NCBI GenBank assembly: GCA_023441125.1
Contig: JAEZQV010000356.1
Span: 1 to 20,065 of the forward strand
Direction: 5' to 3'
Length of the DNA: 20,065 nt
Origin: Bacillota bacterium
GTDB lineage: Bacteria; Bacillota_C; Negativicutes; Sporomusales; Sporomusaceae
Below are positions 6,915-14,126 of the stretch, piece by piece (positions within the stretch are counted from its first letter, which is position 1; each line of letters opens with the position of its first letter). The position numbers and the translations under genes were made by a program. A model generated the notes under the pieces. The model was not told the origin of the DNA, ran no database searches, and worked only from the letters and a program-made list of their open reading frames with translations.

Positions 6915-8417
6915 ATGATAGTAATTGAGGAAAGCCGCTGTAAAGGCTGTGGGCTGTGTATACAGAACTGTCCTACCGGCGCCGTGATTCTGACAGAAAA
7001 GAAAGCCCGCCTGAGTCCTAACTGTACCAGTTGCGGTGTCTGTCTGCGCGTGTGCCCCTGTGGCGCAATTAGCCGGAATGAAACGGTAGCGCAAGGGGCG
7101 GCAGTCTGCCGGGCTTGCCCGGTGCAGTGCGCCGTACAGCCTGGTTTTGAAGGCGCCTGCCGCCGGTATACCAATATCAACGGCACATTAGTACGTAACC
7201 GTGACCTGGTGCTGACCAATGAGCAGGCCGGCCACCGGCACCTGGAAATACCGGACAAACCGCTGATTACGGCGGTAGGGGCCGGGACCGAGTACCCCTG
7301 CTGCAAGCCGGCGCCGCATATTGTGGCCGATACTGTCCAGGATATTGAGGTTGTCACGGTAGTTACCGAAGCGCCGCTCAGTTATAGCGGCATTAAGGTC
7401 AAAATTGACGCCAATACCCATATCGGGGCCGAGGGCGCGAAGGTTTTGCGGGATGGAGCGGTAATCGGCATGGTCGATACCGAGGAATATGGCGCCAAGA
7501 TGCTTTCCCTCGGCGGCGCCAATATTCTAAGCGGTAAACATGGTTTTGCCGCCGCCAGGACGATTGTCGGTTTAGCTAACGGTGAGCGGATGACCCTGCA
7601 GGTGGAAAAAGGCAGCAAGCTGGAGATCGCTGTAGGCGAGCGGCCGGTTATTGACGGCGTCGTGCAGGAAAAAATGCGGGTTGGCTGCGGCAGCGCCACT
7701 ATCGGCATGTTTGCGGCGCAATTAAGTAAAGCTGTGGATGAGGCCATTATTCTGGACCACCATGTTATCGGGTTGCTGACGGAACACCGGGCCGGCGAAG
7801 AAGTTGGCCTGACTTACAGCGGGGTAGTGCCGAACGGCCGGAAGAGTACGCGCGGGCGCTACTTCGGCGAACAGGGCCACGGCTGGGGCGGGACAGCCAT
7901 CACCGGGCCGGCGGCGGCCGTTAAAGAAATTGATATGAACCTGGCCAAAGCAGGCATGCGGATTCTCGTCACGGAAACGACCGGACAGCAGGCCGGATTA
8001 TTGGCAGTGCAGGCCGACGGCACCGTTACCGAAATACCCCTGACAGCTGAGATTCAGGCCGTGGTCGATCTGATTGCCGATAACTGTGAGGATGCCCGCG
8101 TTTCCGCCGTCTATGTGGGCGGCACCGGCGGCAGCGCCCGGGCCGGGGTAACCACCTATCCGGTCAAATTGTCCCAGGCGGTGCATGCGGGTGAAGTAAA
8201 ACTGACGATCGGCGGGGCGCCAACCTTTATTTTACCGGGTGGCGGCATTAACTTCATGGTCGATGTGGAAAAGGTGGTACCCAAGGCGTTTACCTGGGTG
8301 GCCACGCCGGCCACGGTGGCGCCGGTGGAATATACCATGACGAGAACAACCTTCGAAAAAATCGGCGGTCATACAGCGGCTATCAAACCGGTTGCAGCTG
8401 TGAAAAAGGATGCGTAA
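6915..8417 (+). CDS. hnr: 6-hydroxynicotinate reductase
   Basis: A 500-residue iron-sulfur flavoprotein that reduces 6-hydroxynicotinate to 1,4,5,6-tetrahydro-6-oxonicotinate, drawing electrons from ferredoxin in E. barkeri. The N-terminus has two ferredoxin-type motifs, C9-x2-C12-x2-C15-x3-C19 and C37-x2-C40-x2-C43-x3-C47. A further set, C65-x2-C68-x3-C72-x9-C82, follows. This agrees with the two [4Fe-4S] and one [2Fe-2S] clusters measured for the E. barkeri enzyme. That enzyme also holds a covalent flavin. The G-C-G-S-A-T-I-G segment around T262 faintly resembles ApbE flavinylation sites (S-G-A-T) and is one candidate attachment point, but this is speculative. The next gene, 3 bases downstream, encodes an ApbE-related protein. 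Confidence 0.92.
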   Translation: MIVIEESRCKGCGLCIQNCPTGAVILTEKKARLSPNCTSCGVCLRVCPCGAISRNETVAQGAAVCRACPVQCAVQPGFEGACRRYTNINGTLVRNRDLVLTNEQAGHRHLEIPDKPLITAVGAGTEYPCCKPAPHIVADTVQDIEVVTVVTEAPLSYSGIKVKIDANTHIGAEGAKVLRDGAVIGMVDTEEYGAKMLSLGGANILSGKHGFAAARTIVGLANGERMTLQVEKGSKLEIAVGERPVIDGVVQEKMRVGCGSATIGMFAAQLSKAVDEAIILDHHVIGLLTEHRAGEEVGLTYSGVVPNGRKSTRGRYFGEQGHGWGGTAITGPAAAVKEIDMNLAKAGMRILVTETTGQQAGLLAVQADGTVTEIPLTAEIQAVVDLIADNCEDARVSAVYVGGTGGSARAGVTTYPVKLSQAVHAGEVKLTIGGAPTFILPGGGINFMVDVEKVVPKAFTWVATPATVAPVEYTMTRTTFEKIGGHTAAIKPVAAVKKDA

Positions 8418-8420
8418 CCC

Positions 8421-9257
8421 ATGATAATCGTTACGGCGCCGGGAAGAGTCAAACTGGATTATGGTCCCTTGCAGATGACCATTGCCGCGCAAGCTGACAG
8501 CGGCCCTTTGTCTGAAACAGCCAGGCAGGCTGCCCAATATGCCATGACAATCCTGGCCGAACTGGCACAGTACCGGCAGATAGCAGCCAGACCTCAAGCG
8601 GAGCTGGCGCAGCAGGGTGATTGGCCGCTGGTCCTTAAGCGCATGCTTGCGGCAGTGCGAACAAGCGGCGACGTTACCCTGACGCCAATGGCCGCGGTGG
8701 CCGGCACCATTGCCGATCTAACCGCCGACTGGCTGGTGGCGCAGGGAGCGGTTAAGGCCATCGTTAATAACGGCGGCGATATCGCCGTCCGTTTGACAGG
8801 CACGCAGACAACCCGGGTGGGCATCGCACCGGCCATTGGGCACCAACCTACCCATGTGCTGGCGCTTGCTGCCGGCCAGGGTATCGGCGGTATCACTACC
8901 AGCGGGTTAGGCGGGCGCAGTTTCACCAAAGGAATTGCCAGCGCCGCCGTGGTGGCCGGCGCGACAGCGGCTTTAGCAGACGCCTGCGCCACCACGCTGG
9001 CCAATGCCACGTATGTAGCGCATCCGGCAGTAAAGGTAGCCTGGGCCGAAGAGCTTGACCCCAATACCGATATTCGCGGTCACCGGATCGTGCGGGAAGT
9101 GGGCCTGCTGCCGCCAGCCGTGGTGGAACAGGGGCTCAGGCAGGGCTACAACAAGGCCGCTGACCTCATCCGGCAAGGATTGATTACAGGCGCCGCCATT
9201 TTTGTCCAGCAGCAGATGGTCATGGTGCCGGACGGGTTTGTCGCTGCAATAGCGTAA
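8421..9257 (+). CDS. UPF0280 family protein, ApbE-like; candidate flavin transferase for Hnr
   Basis: A 278-residue protein of the UPF0280 (COG2122) family, which is related in sequence and fold to the FAD:protein FMN transferase ApbE. Shared features are P-M-A-A-V-A-G-x-I-A-D-L at about residues 89-100, I-V-N-N-G-G-D-I (ApbE has a similar N-x-G-G-D-I), T-S-G-L-G-G-R-S-F and A-A-L-A-D-A-C-A-T near the end, resembling the ApbE metal-binding segment. No signal peptide or lipobox is seen, unlike many ApbE proteins, so it should be cytosolic. It starts 3 bases after hnr. Because E. barkeri Hnr has a covalently bound flavin, I infer that this protein attaches it. No UPF0280 protein that I know of has a proven activity, so this remains a hypothesis; the family assignment is firm. 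Confidence 0.85.
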   Translation: MIIVTAPGRVKLDYGPLQMTIAAQADSGPLSETARQAAQYAMTILAELAQYRQIAARPQAELAQQGDWPLVLKRMLAAVRTSGDVTLTPMAAVAGTIADLTADWLVAQGAVKAIVNNGGDIAVRLTGTQTTRVGIAPAIGHQPTHVLALAAGQGIGGITTSGLGGRSFTKGIASAAVVAGATAALADACATTLANATYVAHPAVKVAWAEELDPNTDIRGHRIVREVGLLPPAVVEQGLRQGYNKAADLIRQGLITGAAIFVQQQMVMVPDGFVAAIA

Positions 9258-9295
9258 TAACGTAGAGCCAGAGAAAGGATCGGGAGGGAAACAAA

Positions 9296-9880
9296 ATGGA
9301 TTTGACAATCCGTAAAATCGTTACTGTTGTGGAAGAAGTCCGGCTGGACGGCAAGAAGGCCGTTGCTAAGCCGTTTAAAAAATGCGCCGCCGTCGCAGTT
9401 ATCAAAAACCCATTCGCCGGCGAATACCAGGAAGATTTGGCGCTGCTGACTGATGTTGGCGAATATCTGGGCGGCCTCCTGGCGCAAAAAGCAGTGGCCG
9501 CTATGGAAATTGCCCCTGAGCAGGCTGAGAGCTACGGTAAGGGGGCCATTATCGGCCTGGCCGGTGAATTGGAGCATGGCGCAGCCATTCTGCATCCCAA
9601 GCTGGGTAAACCTATGCGGGAAGCCGTTAACGGCGGCAAGGCCATTATTCCGTCGGCCAAAAAACTGGGGGGGCCGGGGACGCCGCTGGATGTTCCCCTG
9701 CACTATAAAGATGCCGCTTTTGTCAGAACTCATTATGACGCCATGGAAGTCAGACTGCATGATGCACCGGCCGCCGATGAAATTGTGGTGGCTGTTGTCG
9801 TAACCTCGGGCGGGCGGCCGCATCCCCGGATTGGCGGCCTGCAAATTCAGGAAGTGAAGGGTGAGGACGGCCTGCGTTAA
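9296..9880 (+). CDS. 'Amino acid synthesis' family protein (DUF1185, PF06684), role unknown
   Basis: A 194-residue protein recognised as the so-called amino acid synthesis family (DUF1185). Supporting segments are I-R-K-I-V-T-V-V-E-E near the start, A-V-I-K-N-P-F-A-G, Y-G-K-G-A-I-I-G-L-A-G-E-L-E-H-G-A-A, a central run ending in G-T-P-L-D-V-P-L-H-Y-K-D-A, and the C-terminal G-G-R-P-H-P-R-I-G-G. It has no membrane segment or signal peptide. The family name comes from old annotation and no reaction is established. A strong ribosome binding site (GGGAGGG, 7 bases before ATG) shows it is well translated. It lies between the reductase/flavin genes and hgd, so it may act at the 2-formylglutarate stage (for example a tautomer or aldehyde-handling step), but this is guesswork. 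Confidence 0.8.
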   Translation: MDLTIRKIVTVVEEVRLDGKKAVAKPFKKCAAVAVIKNPFAGEYQEDLALLTDVGEYLGGLLAQKAVAAMEIAPEQAESYGKGAIIGLAGELEHGAAILHPKLGKPMREAVNGGKAIIPSAKKLGGPGTPLDVPLHYKDAAFVRTHYDAMEVRLHDAPAADEIVVAVVVTSGGRPHPRIGGLQIQEVKGEDGLR

Positions 9881-9902
9881 CTGCACGCCGTAAGGTGAAA
9901 GT

Positions 9903-10793
9903 ATGAAGGTTGGTTTTATTGGTATCGGCGCCATGGGCAAGCCGATGGCCCAAAACTTATTGAAGTCTGCTGATATAAAGCTACTTGTGTATGATGTCAA
10001 TAGGGTTGCTATGGAGGAACTGGCGGCAGCGGGAGCGGTTGTGTGCGCTTCCCCCCGGGAACTGGCGGACGCGGCGGCGGTGATTATTATGATGCTGCCC
10101 AATGCCGCCATTGTAGAAAGTACCCTGACCGGCGAGCAAGGGGTGCTGGCCGGCGGTCAGGCCGGCAAGATCATCATTGATATGAGCAGTGTGGCGGCTA
10201 CCAGTACCAGAAAGATGGCCGCACTGGCCGCGGCTAAAGGCCTGGCCTATATTGACGCGCCGGTCAGCGGCGGCGTAACCGGCGCCACCGCCGGCACGCT
10301 GACGATCATGGTGGGCGGAGAAACGGCCGCCGTACAGGCTGTACGGCCAATTTTAGAAAAATTGGGCAAAAAAATCTATCATGTCGGTGACAGCGGCGCC
10401 GGTGACTCGATAAAGGTTGTCAACAACCTGCTGCTTGGCATTAATATGGCGGCGGTGGCCGAAGCGCTGGTGCTTGGCGTCAAGTCAGGCCTTGATCCTA
10501 AGGTCATGCTGGAAATTATCAAAGAAAGTTCAGGCCGCAGCTACGCACTGGAAGTTAAAACCGCCAATTTTATTTTGAAAAACAGTTTTGCCGCCGGCTT
10601 TGCCATTGATTTGGAATATAAGGATCTGGAACTGGCCATGGAAACGGCGAAAAGTCTGGACGTGCCGCTGCCTGTCGGGGCCACGGTGCAGCAGATTTTT
10701 GCCATGGCCAAGGCCAAGGGCCTGGGCCGGGAGGACATTTCCGCCGTAATCAAAGTGTGGGAAGAATTTGTCGGAGTTCAAGTTCGGGAGTAA
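9903..10793 (+). CDS. hgd: 2-(hydroxymethyl)glutarate dehydrogenase
   Basis: A 296-residue member of the 3-hydroxyisobutyrate/6-phosphogluconate dehydrogenase family. In the pathway it reduces (S)-2-formylglutarate with NADH to (S)-2-(hydroxymethyl)glutarate. The Rossmann motif G7-x-G9-x-M-G12 is at the N-terminus, the substrate-binding D-A-P-V-S-G-G spans residues 118-124, and the catalytic lysine is K171 in S-I-K-V-V-N-N. AAGGTGA lies 5 bases before the ATG. It is followed after 15 bases by the dehydratase that uses its product. The family alone would also allow tartronate semialdehyde or 3-hydroxyisobutyrate reductases; the surrounding genes decide the call. Confidence 0.9.
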   Translation: MKVGFIGIGAMGKPMAQNLLKSADIKLLVYDVNRVAMEELAAAGAVVCASPRELADAAAVIIMMLPNAAIVESTLTGEQGVLAGGQAGKIIIDMSSVAATSTRKMAALAAAKGLAYIDAPVSGGVTGATAGTLTIMVGGETAAVQAVRPILEKLGKKIYHVGDSGAGDSIKVVNNLLLGINMAAVAEALVLGVKSGLDPKVMLEIIKESSGRSYALEVKTANFILKNSFAAGFAIDLEYKDLELAMETAKSLDVPLPVGATVQQIFAMAKAKGLGREDISAVIKVWEEFVGVQVRE

Positions 10794-10808
10794 AGGACGG
10801 GGGTCCGT

Positions 10809-12224
10809 ATGGAGAAAATAAATCAAATCATTGCGGCCAAAGGACTAATCGCCGGCGAACTGACAATTGGCGATTGTATCGAGGTGGCCCAGGAAGCCGG
10901 GGTGCGTGTCAGTGATGTTGTTGTGGCCGAGGCAATGGCCATAAGCAACATGACCCGGTCGGAAGTGTATTCGGCCGTACTGGCCAGCTTCTCCCATAAT
11001 TTGTATGCTGTGGAAATCGGTTCGACAACAGGCGCCAGCTTTTTGATGGGGACAGCCGGGCGGGAGGTGGCCCAGGCGGGTGCGCCCCAACTGGTGGCCG
11101 ATGAATTTTTGAATAAAGTGCTGGCGTATACACTGGGGGCGCAGGTAGGCAATCATTCGGTAGGCCTGCAGCCCTGCGCCGGCACCGGGGACTCCTGTAC
11201 CTATGCGGGTTTTGTACGGGCCATGCTGGAAGAACTGGACGACAAGGAGACGGTGGCCCGGGTTGCCGCCGTAATGCTGAAGCTTGGTACGATCTTCCGG
11301 GTGGGCAAAACTTCGACCGGCTGTAATATGGAGGGCTTTGGCGCCGGGGCGGCGGCGGCGGCCGCTGCGTTTGTGGAACTGGCCGGCGGCAAGCCGGCTG
11401 CTATGGCCAAAGCCATTGTGCTGGCCATATCGCCAACCATTGCCAACCCGTGTACGCCCCGGGTTATGGTGGCCGGGCTGTGCGCCACCCATATCGGCGG
11501 CGGCGTTATGATCGGCAAACTGGCGGCCGGCTTGGCGATGCAGACTTCGATCCCGGTCACCGTACCTGTTGACGTTATGATTGCCATGGCGGCCGCCGTG
11601 CATCCGGTATCGGCCAGAGAGATTGTACCGGTCGTTATTCAATATATGGAACCCTTTTTCAAGACCAATGCGGCGGTGGAAGCGTATATTGGCCAGGACA
11701 TACATGCGGCAGAAACGCAGCGGATTGACAAGACGGTTACGCAGGCTTTGGCTGAGGCCAGGCAAATGGCGAAAAAGGCCAACCCCATTGTCAAACCTTT
11801 TGGCGAGGCCGTTGTCGGCGGCAGCAGCCAGGCGGTGGGGTCGCCGACCAATACCGCGCGTATTGCGCATTTTTTGGCTCAGGGAAAAATCAGCAAAGTA
11901 AAAATAGAATTGTATCCGGAACTGTTTGCCCGCCGGGGAATCAATGTTCCCGGCATACTCATGGCGGCTGTTTACGGCGCAGGCACCGACAACAGCCAGT
12001 TATACCGGGAAGTAATGCACAAGGTGGCCGGTGAAGGGATTGAAGTGGAGATTATCCAGGTTCATGAACCGCAACTGCAGAAAATCACGGTCATGGCGGC
12101 GGAGAAGACCGGCATGGTAACGGCGCTTAACCGGGGCGGCGGCCGGCTGGCGCTGGTGAACGCTTCGGATAACGAGGAGGCCTGCCGGGTGGCGAAAAAA
12201 CTGGGAATTGAGCTTGTCGAATAG
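10809..12224 (+). CDS. hmd: 2-(hydroxymethyl)glutarate dehydratase (L-serine dehydratase-like)
   Basis: A 471-residue protein resembling the [4Fe-4S] alpha chain of bacterial L-serine dehydratase. It carries an extra C-terminal part of roughly 110 residues (from about K-V-K-I-E-L-Y) resembling the beta-type domain, so both functions appear to sit in one chain. Candidate cluster cysteines are C123, C130, C172, C215 and C225. It is predicted to eliminate water from 2-(hydroxymethyl)glutarate to give 2-methyleneglutarate, the substrate of Mgm. In E. barkeri this step was assigned to such a gene by prediction. A run of about eight alanines follows G-F-G-A-G near residue 180, encoded by a GCG/GCC-rich tract. 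The 10-base gap to dmdA contains AGGAGG. Confidence 0.87.
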   Translation: MEKINQIIAAKGLIAGELTIGDCIEVAQEAGVRVSDVVVAEAMAISNMTRSEVYSAVLASFSHNLYAVEIGSTTGASFLMGTAGREVAQAGAPQLVADEFLNKVLAYTLGAQVGNHSVGLQPCAGTGDSCTYAGFVRAMLEELDDKETVARVAAVMLKLGTIFRVGKTSTGCNMEGFGAGAAAAAAAFVELAGGKPAAMAKAIVLAISPTIANPCTPRVMVAGLCATHIGGGVMIGKLAAGLAMQTSIPVTVPVDVMIAMAAAVHPVSAREIVPVVIQYMEPFFKTNAAVEAYIGQDIHAAETQRIDKTVTQALAEARQMAKKANPIVKPFGEAVVGGSSQAVGSPTNTARIAHFLAQGKISKVKIELYPELFARRGINVPGILMAAVYGAGTDNSQLYREVMHKVAGEGIEVEIIQVHEPQLQKITVMAAEKTGMVTALNRGGGRLALVNASDNEEACRVAKKLGIELVE

Positions 12225-12233
12225 GAGGGCGTC

Positions 12234-13448
12234 ATGAATTTTATTGAAAAATATCTGGCGGCGGCCGCCGGGCTGACCAGTGTGACTGCCGGCCAGGATA
12301 TCCGCTGCCGGGTGGATCTGGTGGCGGCGCATGACGTTACCGGGCCGATGGCCATTCAGCAATTTGAACAGATTGGGATTGATCATGTGTTCGATCCCCA
12401 AAAAGTGGTCATGGTTATTGATCATATTTTTCCGGCTGCGACCGTTCAGGCCAAAACCATGCACTGGATTATCAAGGATTTTGCCCGTAAATATGGCATT
12501 ACTTTGTATGATAAAGGACAAGGCGTCATCCACCAGGTACTGGCTGAGAACCACCGGCTGGCACCGGGTAAAATCCTGGTCGGCGCCGATTCCCATACCT
12601 GTACGGCCGGCGGTTACGGCGTTATCGCCATCCCGGTCGGCTCCACCGAGCTGGCCGCGGCTATGGCGACAGGCACCATCGATCTCGAAGTGCCGGCGGT
12701 CATCGAAGTATATATGACCGGCAGGCTCCAGCCCTATGTCAGCGGCAAGGACATTGTGCTCACGCTGATTAAACAGTTCGGGGTAGACGGGCTGACCGAC
12801 AAAGCCGTTGTGTTTACCGGACCGGGCATTACCGGCATTAGCCAGGATGACAGACTGACCATCTGCAATATGGGGATTGAAATGGGCGCGATGATTGCCT
12901 GTTTTGGCGAAGAAACCGCCGCCGCTGAGGTAGCGCGGACGGTAGCGCTGGCGTTGGAAACCGTGGCCGTTGTGGCCGCCTGTCCCCACTCGCCGGCCAA
13001 TGTCCGGCCGGTTGCCGACCTGACGGACGTAGCCGTGACGCAAGTCGTCATCGGCAGCTGCACCAACGGCCGGCTGAGCGATATGGAACAGGCGGTGCGG
13101 GTACTCAAGCATCACCAGGTGCATCCCGATGTCACCCTGCTGATTGTGCCGGCCTCCAAGAACGTGCTGGCTGCTATGGAAGAAGCCGGCTGGTGCAAAA
13201 TTTTGCGGGATGCGGGCGCCGTTATTGCCAATCCCGGGTGTGGTCCCTGCTTTGGGGCGCATCAGGGGCTGGGCACCGAACGGGATGTTATCCTGTCCAC
13301 GACCAACCGTAATTTCCCCGGGCGGATGGGCCACCGTAACGCCCAGGTTTATCTGGCCTCAGCGGCCACGGCGGCGGCAACGGCCGCCTGCGGCCGGATT
13401 ACCCGGCCGGATCTTTTACCACAGGAAGGCGGCGCGAGCGATGAATAA
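12234..13448 (+). CDS. dmdA: 2,3-dimethylmalate dehydratase, large subunit
   Basis: A 404-residue aconitase-superfamily large subunit of the isopropylmalate/homoaconitate dehydratase size class. The [4Fe-4S] ligands are C276 in I-G-S-C-T-N-G and C336/C339 in N-P-G-C-G-P-C. G-A-D-S-H-T-C at residues 117-123 and the early A-A-H-D-V-T-G-P are family signatures. With DmdB it hydrates dimethylmaleate to (2R,3S)-2,3-dimethylmalate. The stop codon overlaps the dmdB start by 8 bases, indicating translational coupling. By sequence alone it could be leuC or a homoaconitase; the absence of leu genes and the complete nicotinate pathway favour dmdA. Confidence 0.9.
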   Translation: MNFIEKYLAAAAGLTSVTAGQDIRCRVDLVAAHDVTGPMAIQQFEQIGIDHVFDPQKVVMVIDHIFPAATVQAKTMHWIIKDFARKYGITLYDKGQGVIHQVLAENHRLAPGKILVGADSHTCTAGGYGVIAIPVGSTELAAAMATGTIDLEVPAVIEVYMTGRLQPYVSGKDIVLTLIKQFGVDGLTDKAVVFTGPGITGISQDDRLTICNMGIEMGAMIACFGEETAAAEVARTVALALETVAVVAACPHSPANVRPVADLTDVAVTQVVIGSCTNGRLSDMEQAVRVLKHHQVHPDVTLLIVPASKNVLAAMEEAGWCKILRDAGAVIANPGCGPCFGAHQGLGTERDVILSTTNRNFPGRMGHRNAQVYLASAATAAATAACGRITRPDLLPQEGGASDE

Positions 13449-13929
13449 GCTAACAGGTCAGGTGTGGGTGTTTGAGGATAATGTCGATACCGACCAGATT
13501 TTGCCTGGCTATGCCATGGCCGAAGATTTCACCGGTCTGGGGAAGTTCGCCATGGCCGGCAGTAAACAGCCGGATTTCGCCGCCAAAGTGAAACAGGGCG
13601 ATATTCTTGTCGCCGGCAAAAATTTTGGCTGCGGCTCGAGCCGGGAGCAGGCGCCGGTGGCGCTGAAGGCCGCCGGGGTAAGTCTCATTATTGCCGAATC
13701 CTTTGCCCGGATTTTCCGCCGCAATGCCATCAATATCGGTTTGCCGGTGCTGGTGGCCCAGGTCAGGGATCTGGTCAAGACCGGCGACAGCCTGGAAGCC
13801 GACCTGGCGGCCGGCCGCATCGCAATCAGGGATAGGGAAATAGCCGTCCAGCCTTTATCGGCCAATGTACTGGCTACCATTCAAGCCGGCGGCCTGATTA
13901 ACCGGGTCCGGCAGGAGATAGTACCGTGA
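13441..13929 (+). CDS. dmdB: 2,3-dimethylmalate dehydratase, small subunit
   Basis: A 162-residue aconitase swivel-domain subunit with the signature G-K-N-F-G-C-G-S-S-R-E-Q-A-P at residues 59-72 and S-F-A-R-I-F-R-R-N-A-I-N at 87-98. The start ATG 13441 lies inside the end of dmdA and is chosen because translation from there begins as the family does (V-W-V-F-E-D-N-V-D-T-D-Q-I). The reading frame is open further upstream but is only a shadow of dmdA. The last codons (GTA CCG TGA) fall inside the left arm of the palindromic repeat 13921-14078, so the present C-terminus and stop codon seem to derive from that insertion. Confidence 0.9.
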   Translation: MNKLTGQVWVFEDNVDTDQILPGYAMAEDFTGLGKFAMAGSKQPDFAAKVKQGDILVAGKNFGCGSSREQAPVALKAAGVSLIIAESFARIFRRNAINIGLPVLVAQVRDLVKTGDSLEADLAAGRIAIRDREIAVQPLSANVLATIQAGGLINRVRQEIVP

Positions 13930-14078
13930 CAACCCTAAGCCAGTGGATACTGCCGGGAGATTTTCCGCAACACTGCGTTGTCGTCAATCGGCATACGTCC
14001 GGTATGCCTCATTCCTCCGCCTTGTTTTGCGAAAAATCTCCTCGCCATTATCCTACAGTTTTAAGGTTGTCACGGTAC
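13921..14078. mobile_element. MITE-like palindromic repeat of 158 bp with 18-bp terminal inverted repeats
   Basis: The left end GTACCGTGACAACCCTAA (13921-13938) is the reverse complement of the right end TTAAGGTTGTCACGGTAC (14061-14078) except for one base. Inside, GGAGATTTTCCGCAA (13956-13970) pairs with TTGCGAAAAATCTCC (14027-14041) with one mismatch. At the centre GGCATAC (13990-13996) pairs with GTATGCC (14002-14008). The whole block can therefore fold as one long imperfect hairpin and codes for no transposase. TA next to both ends (13922-13923 and 14076-14077) would suit a TA-targeting element such as the IS630/Tc1 type, which is inference. It lies between dmdB and mgm in an otherwise tightly packed operon and may affect transcription or mRNA processing there. 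Confidence 0.75.
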
Positions 14079-14126
14079 CGCACCGGGCATAAACAGCGAC
14101 TAACGAGGTCGTGGGAGGAATAGACA

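Noticed and set aside
7349..7361. The 13-base string GGTTGTCACGGTA, identical to part of the repeat's terminal inverted repeat, inside hnr
   Set aside because: It encodes conserved-looking protein (V-V-T-V-V) in an intact gene, with no partner arm or other repeat sequence around it, so it is probably coincidence.
13926..14123. Small open frame of 65 codons starting with GTG between dmdB and mgm
   Set aside because: It lies almost wholly within the palindromic repeat, has no ribosome binding site, and its translation shows no recognisable features.
14079..14126. Search for a cobalamin riboswitch before the B12-dependent mutase
   Set aside because: The short space left after the repeat lacks the B12-box and the length such an element needs.
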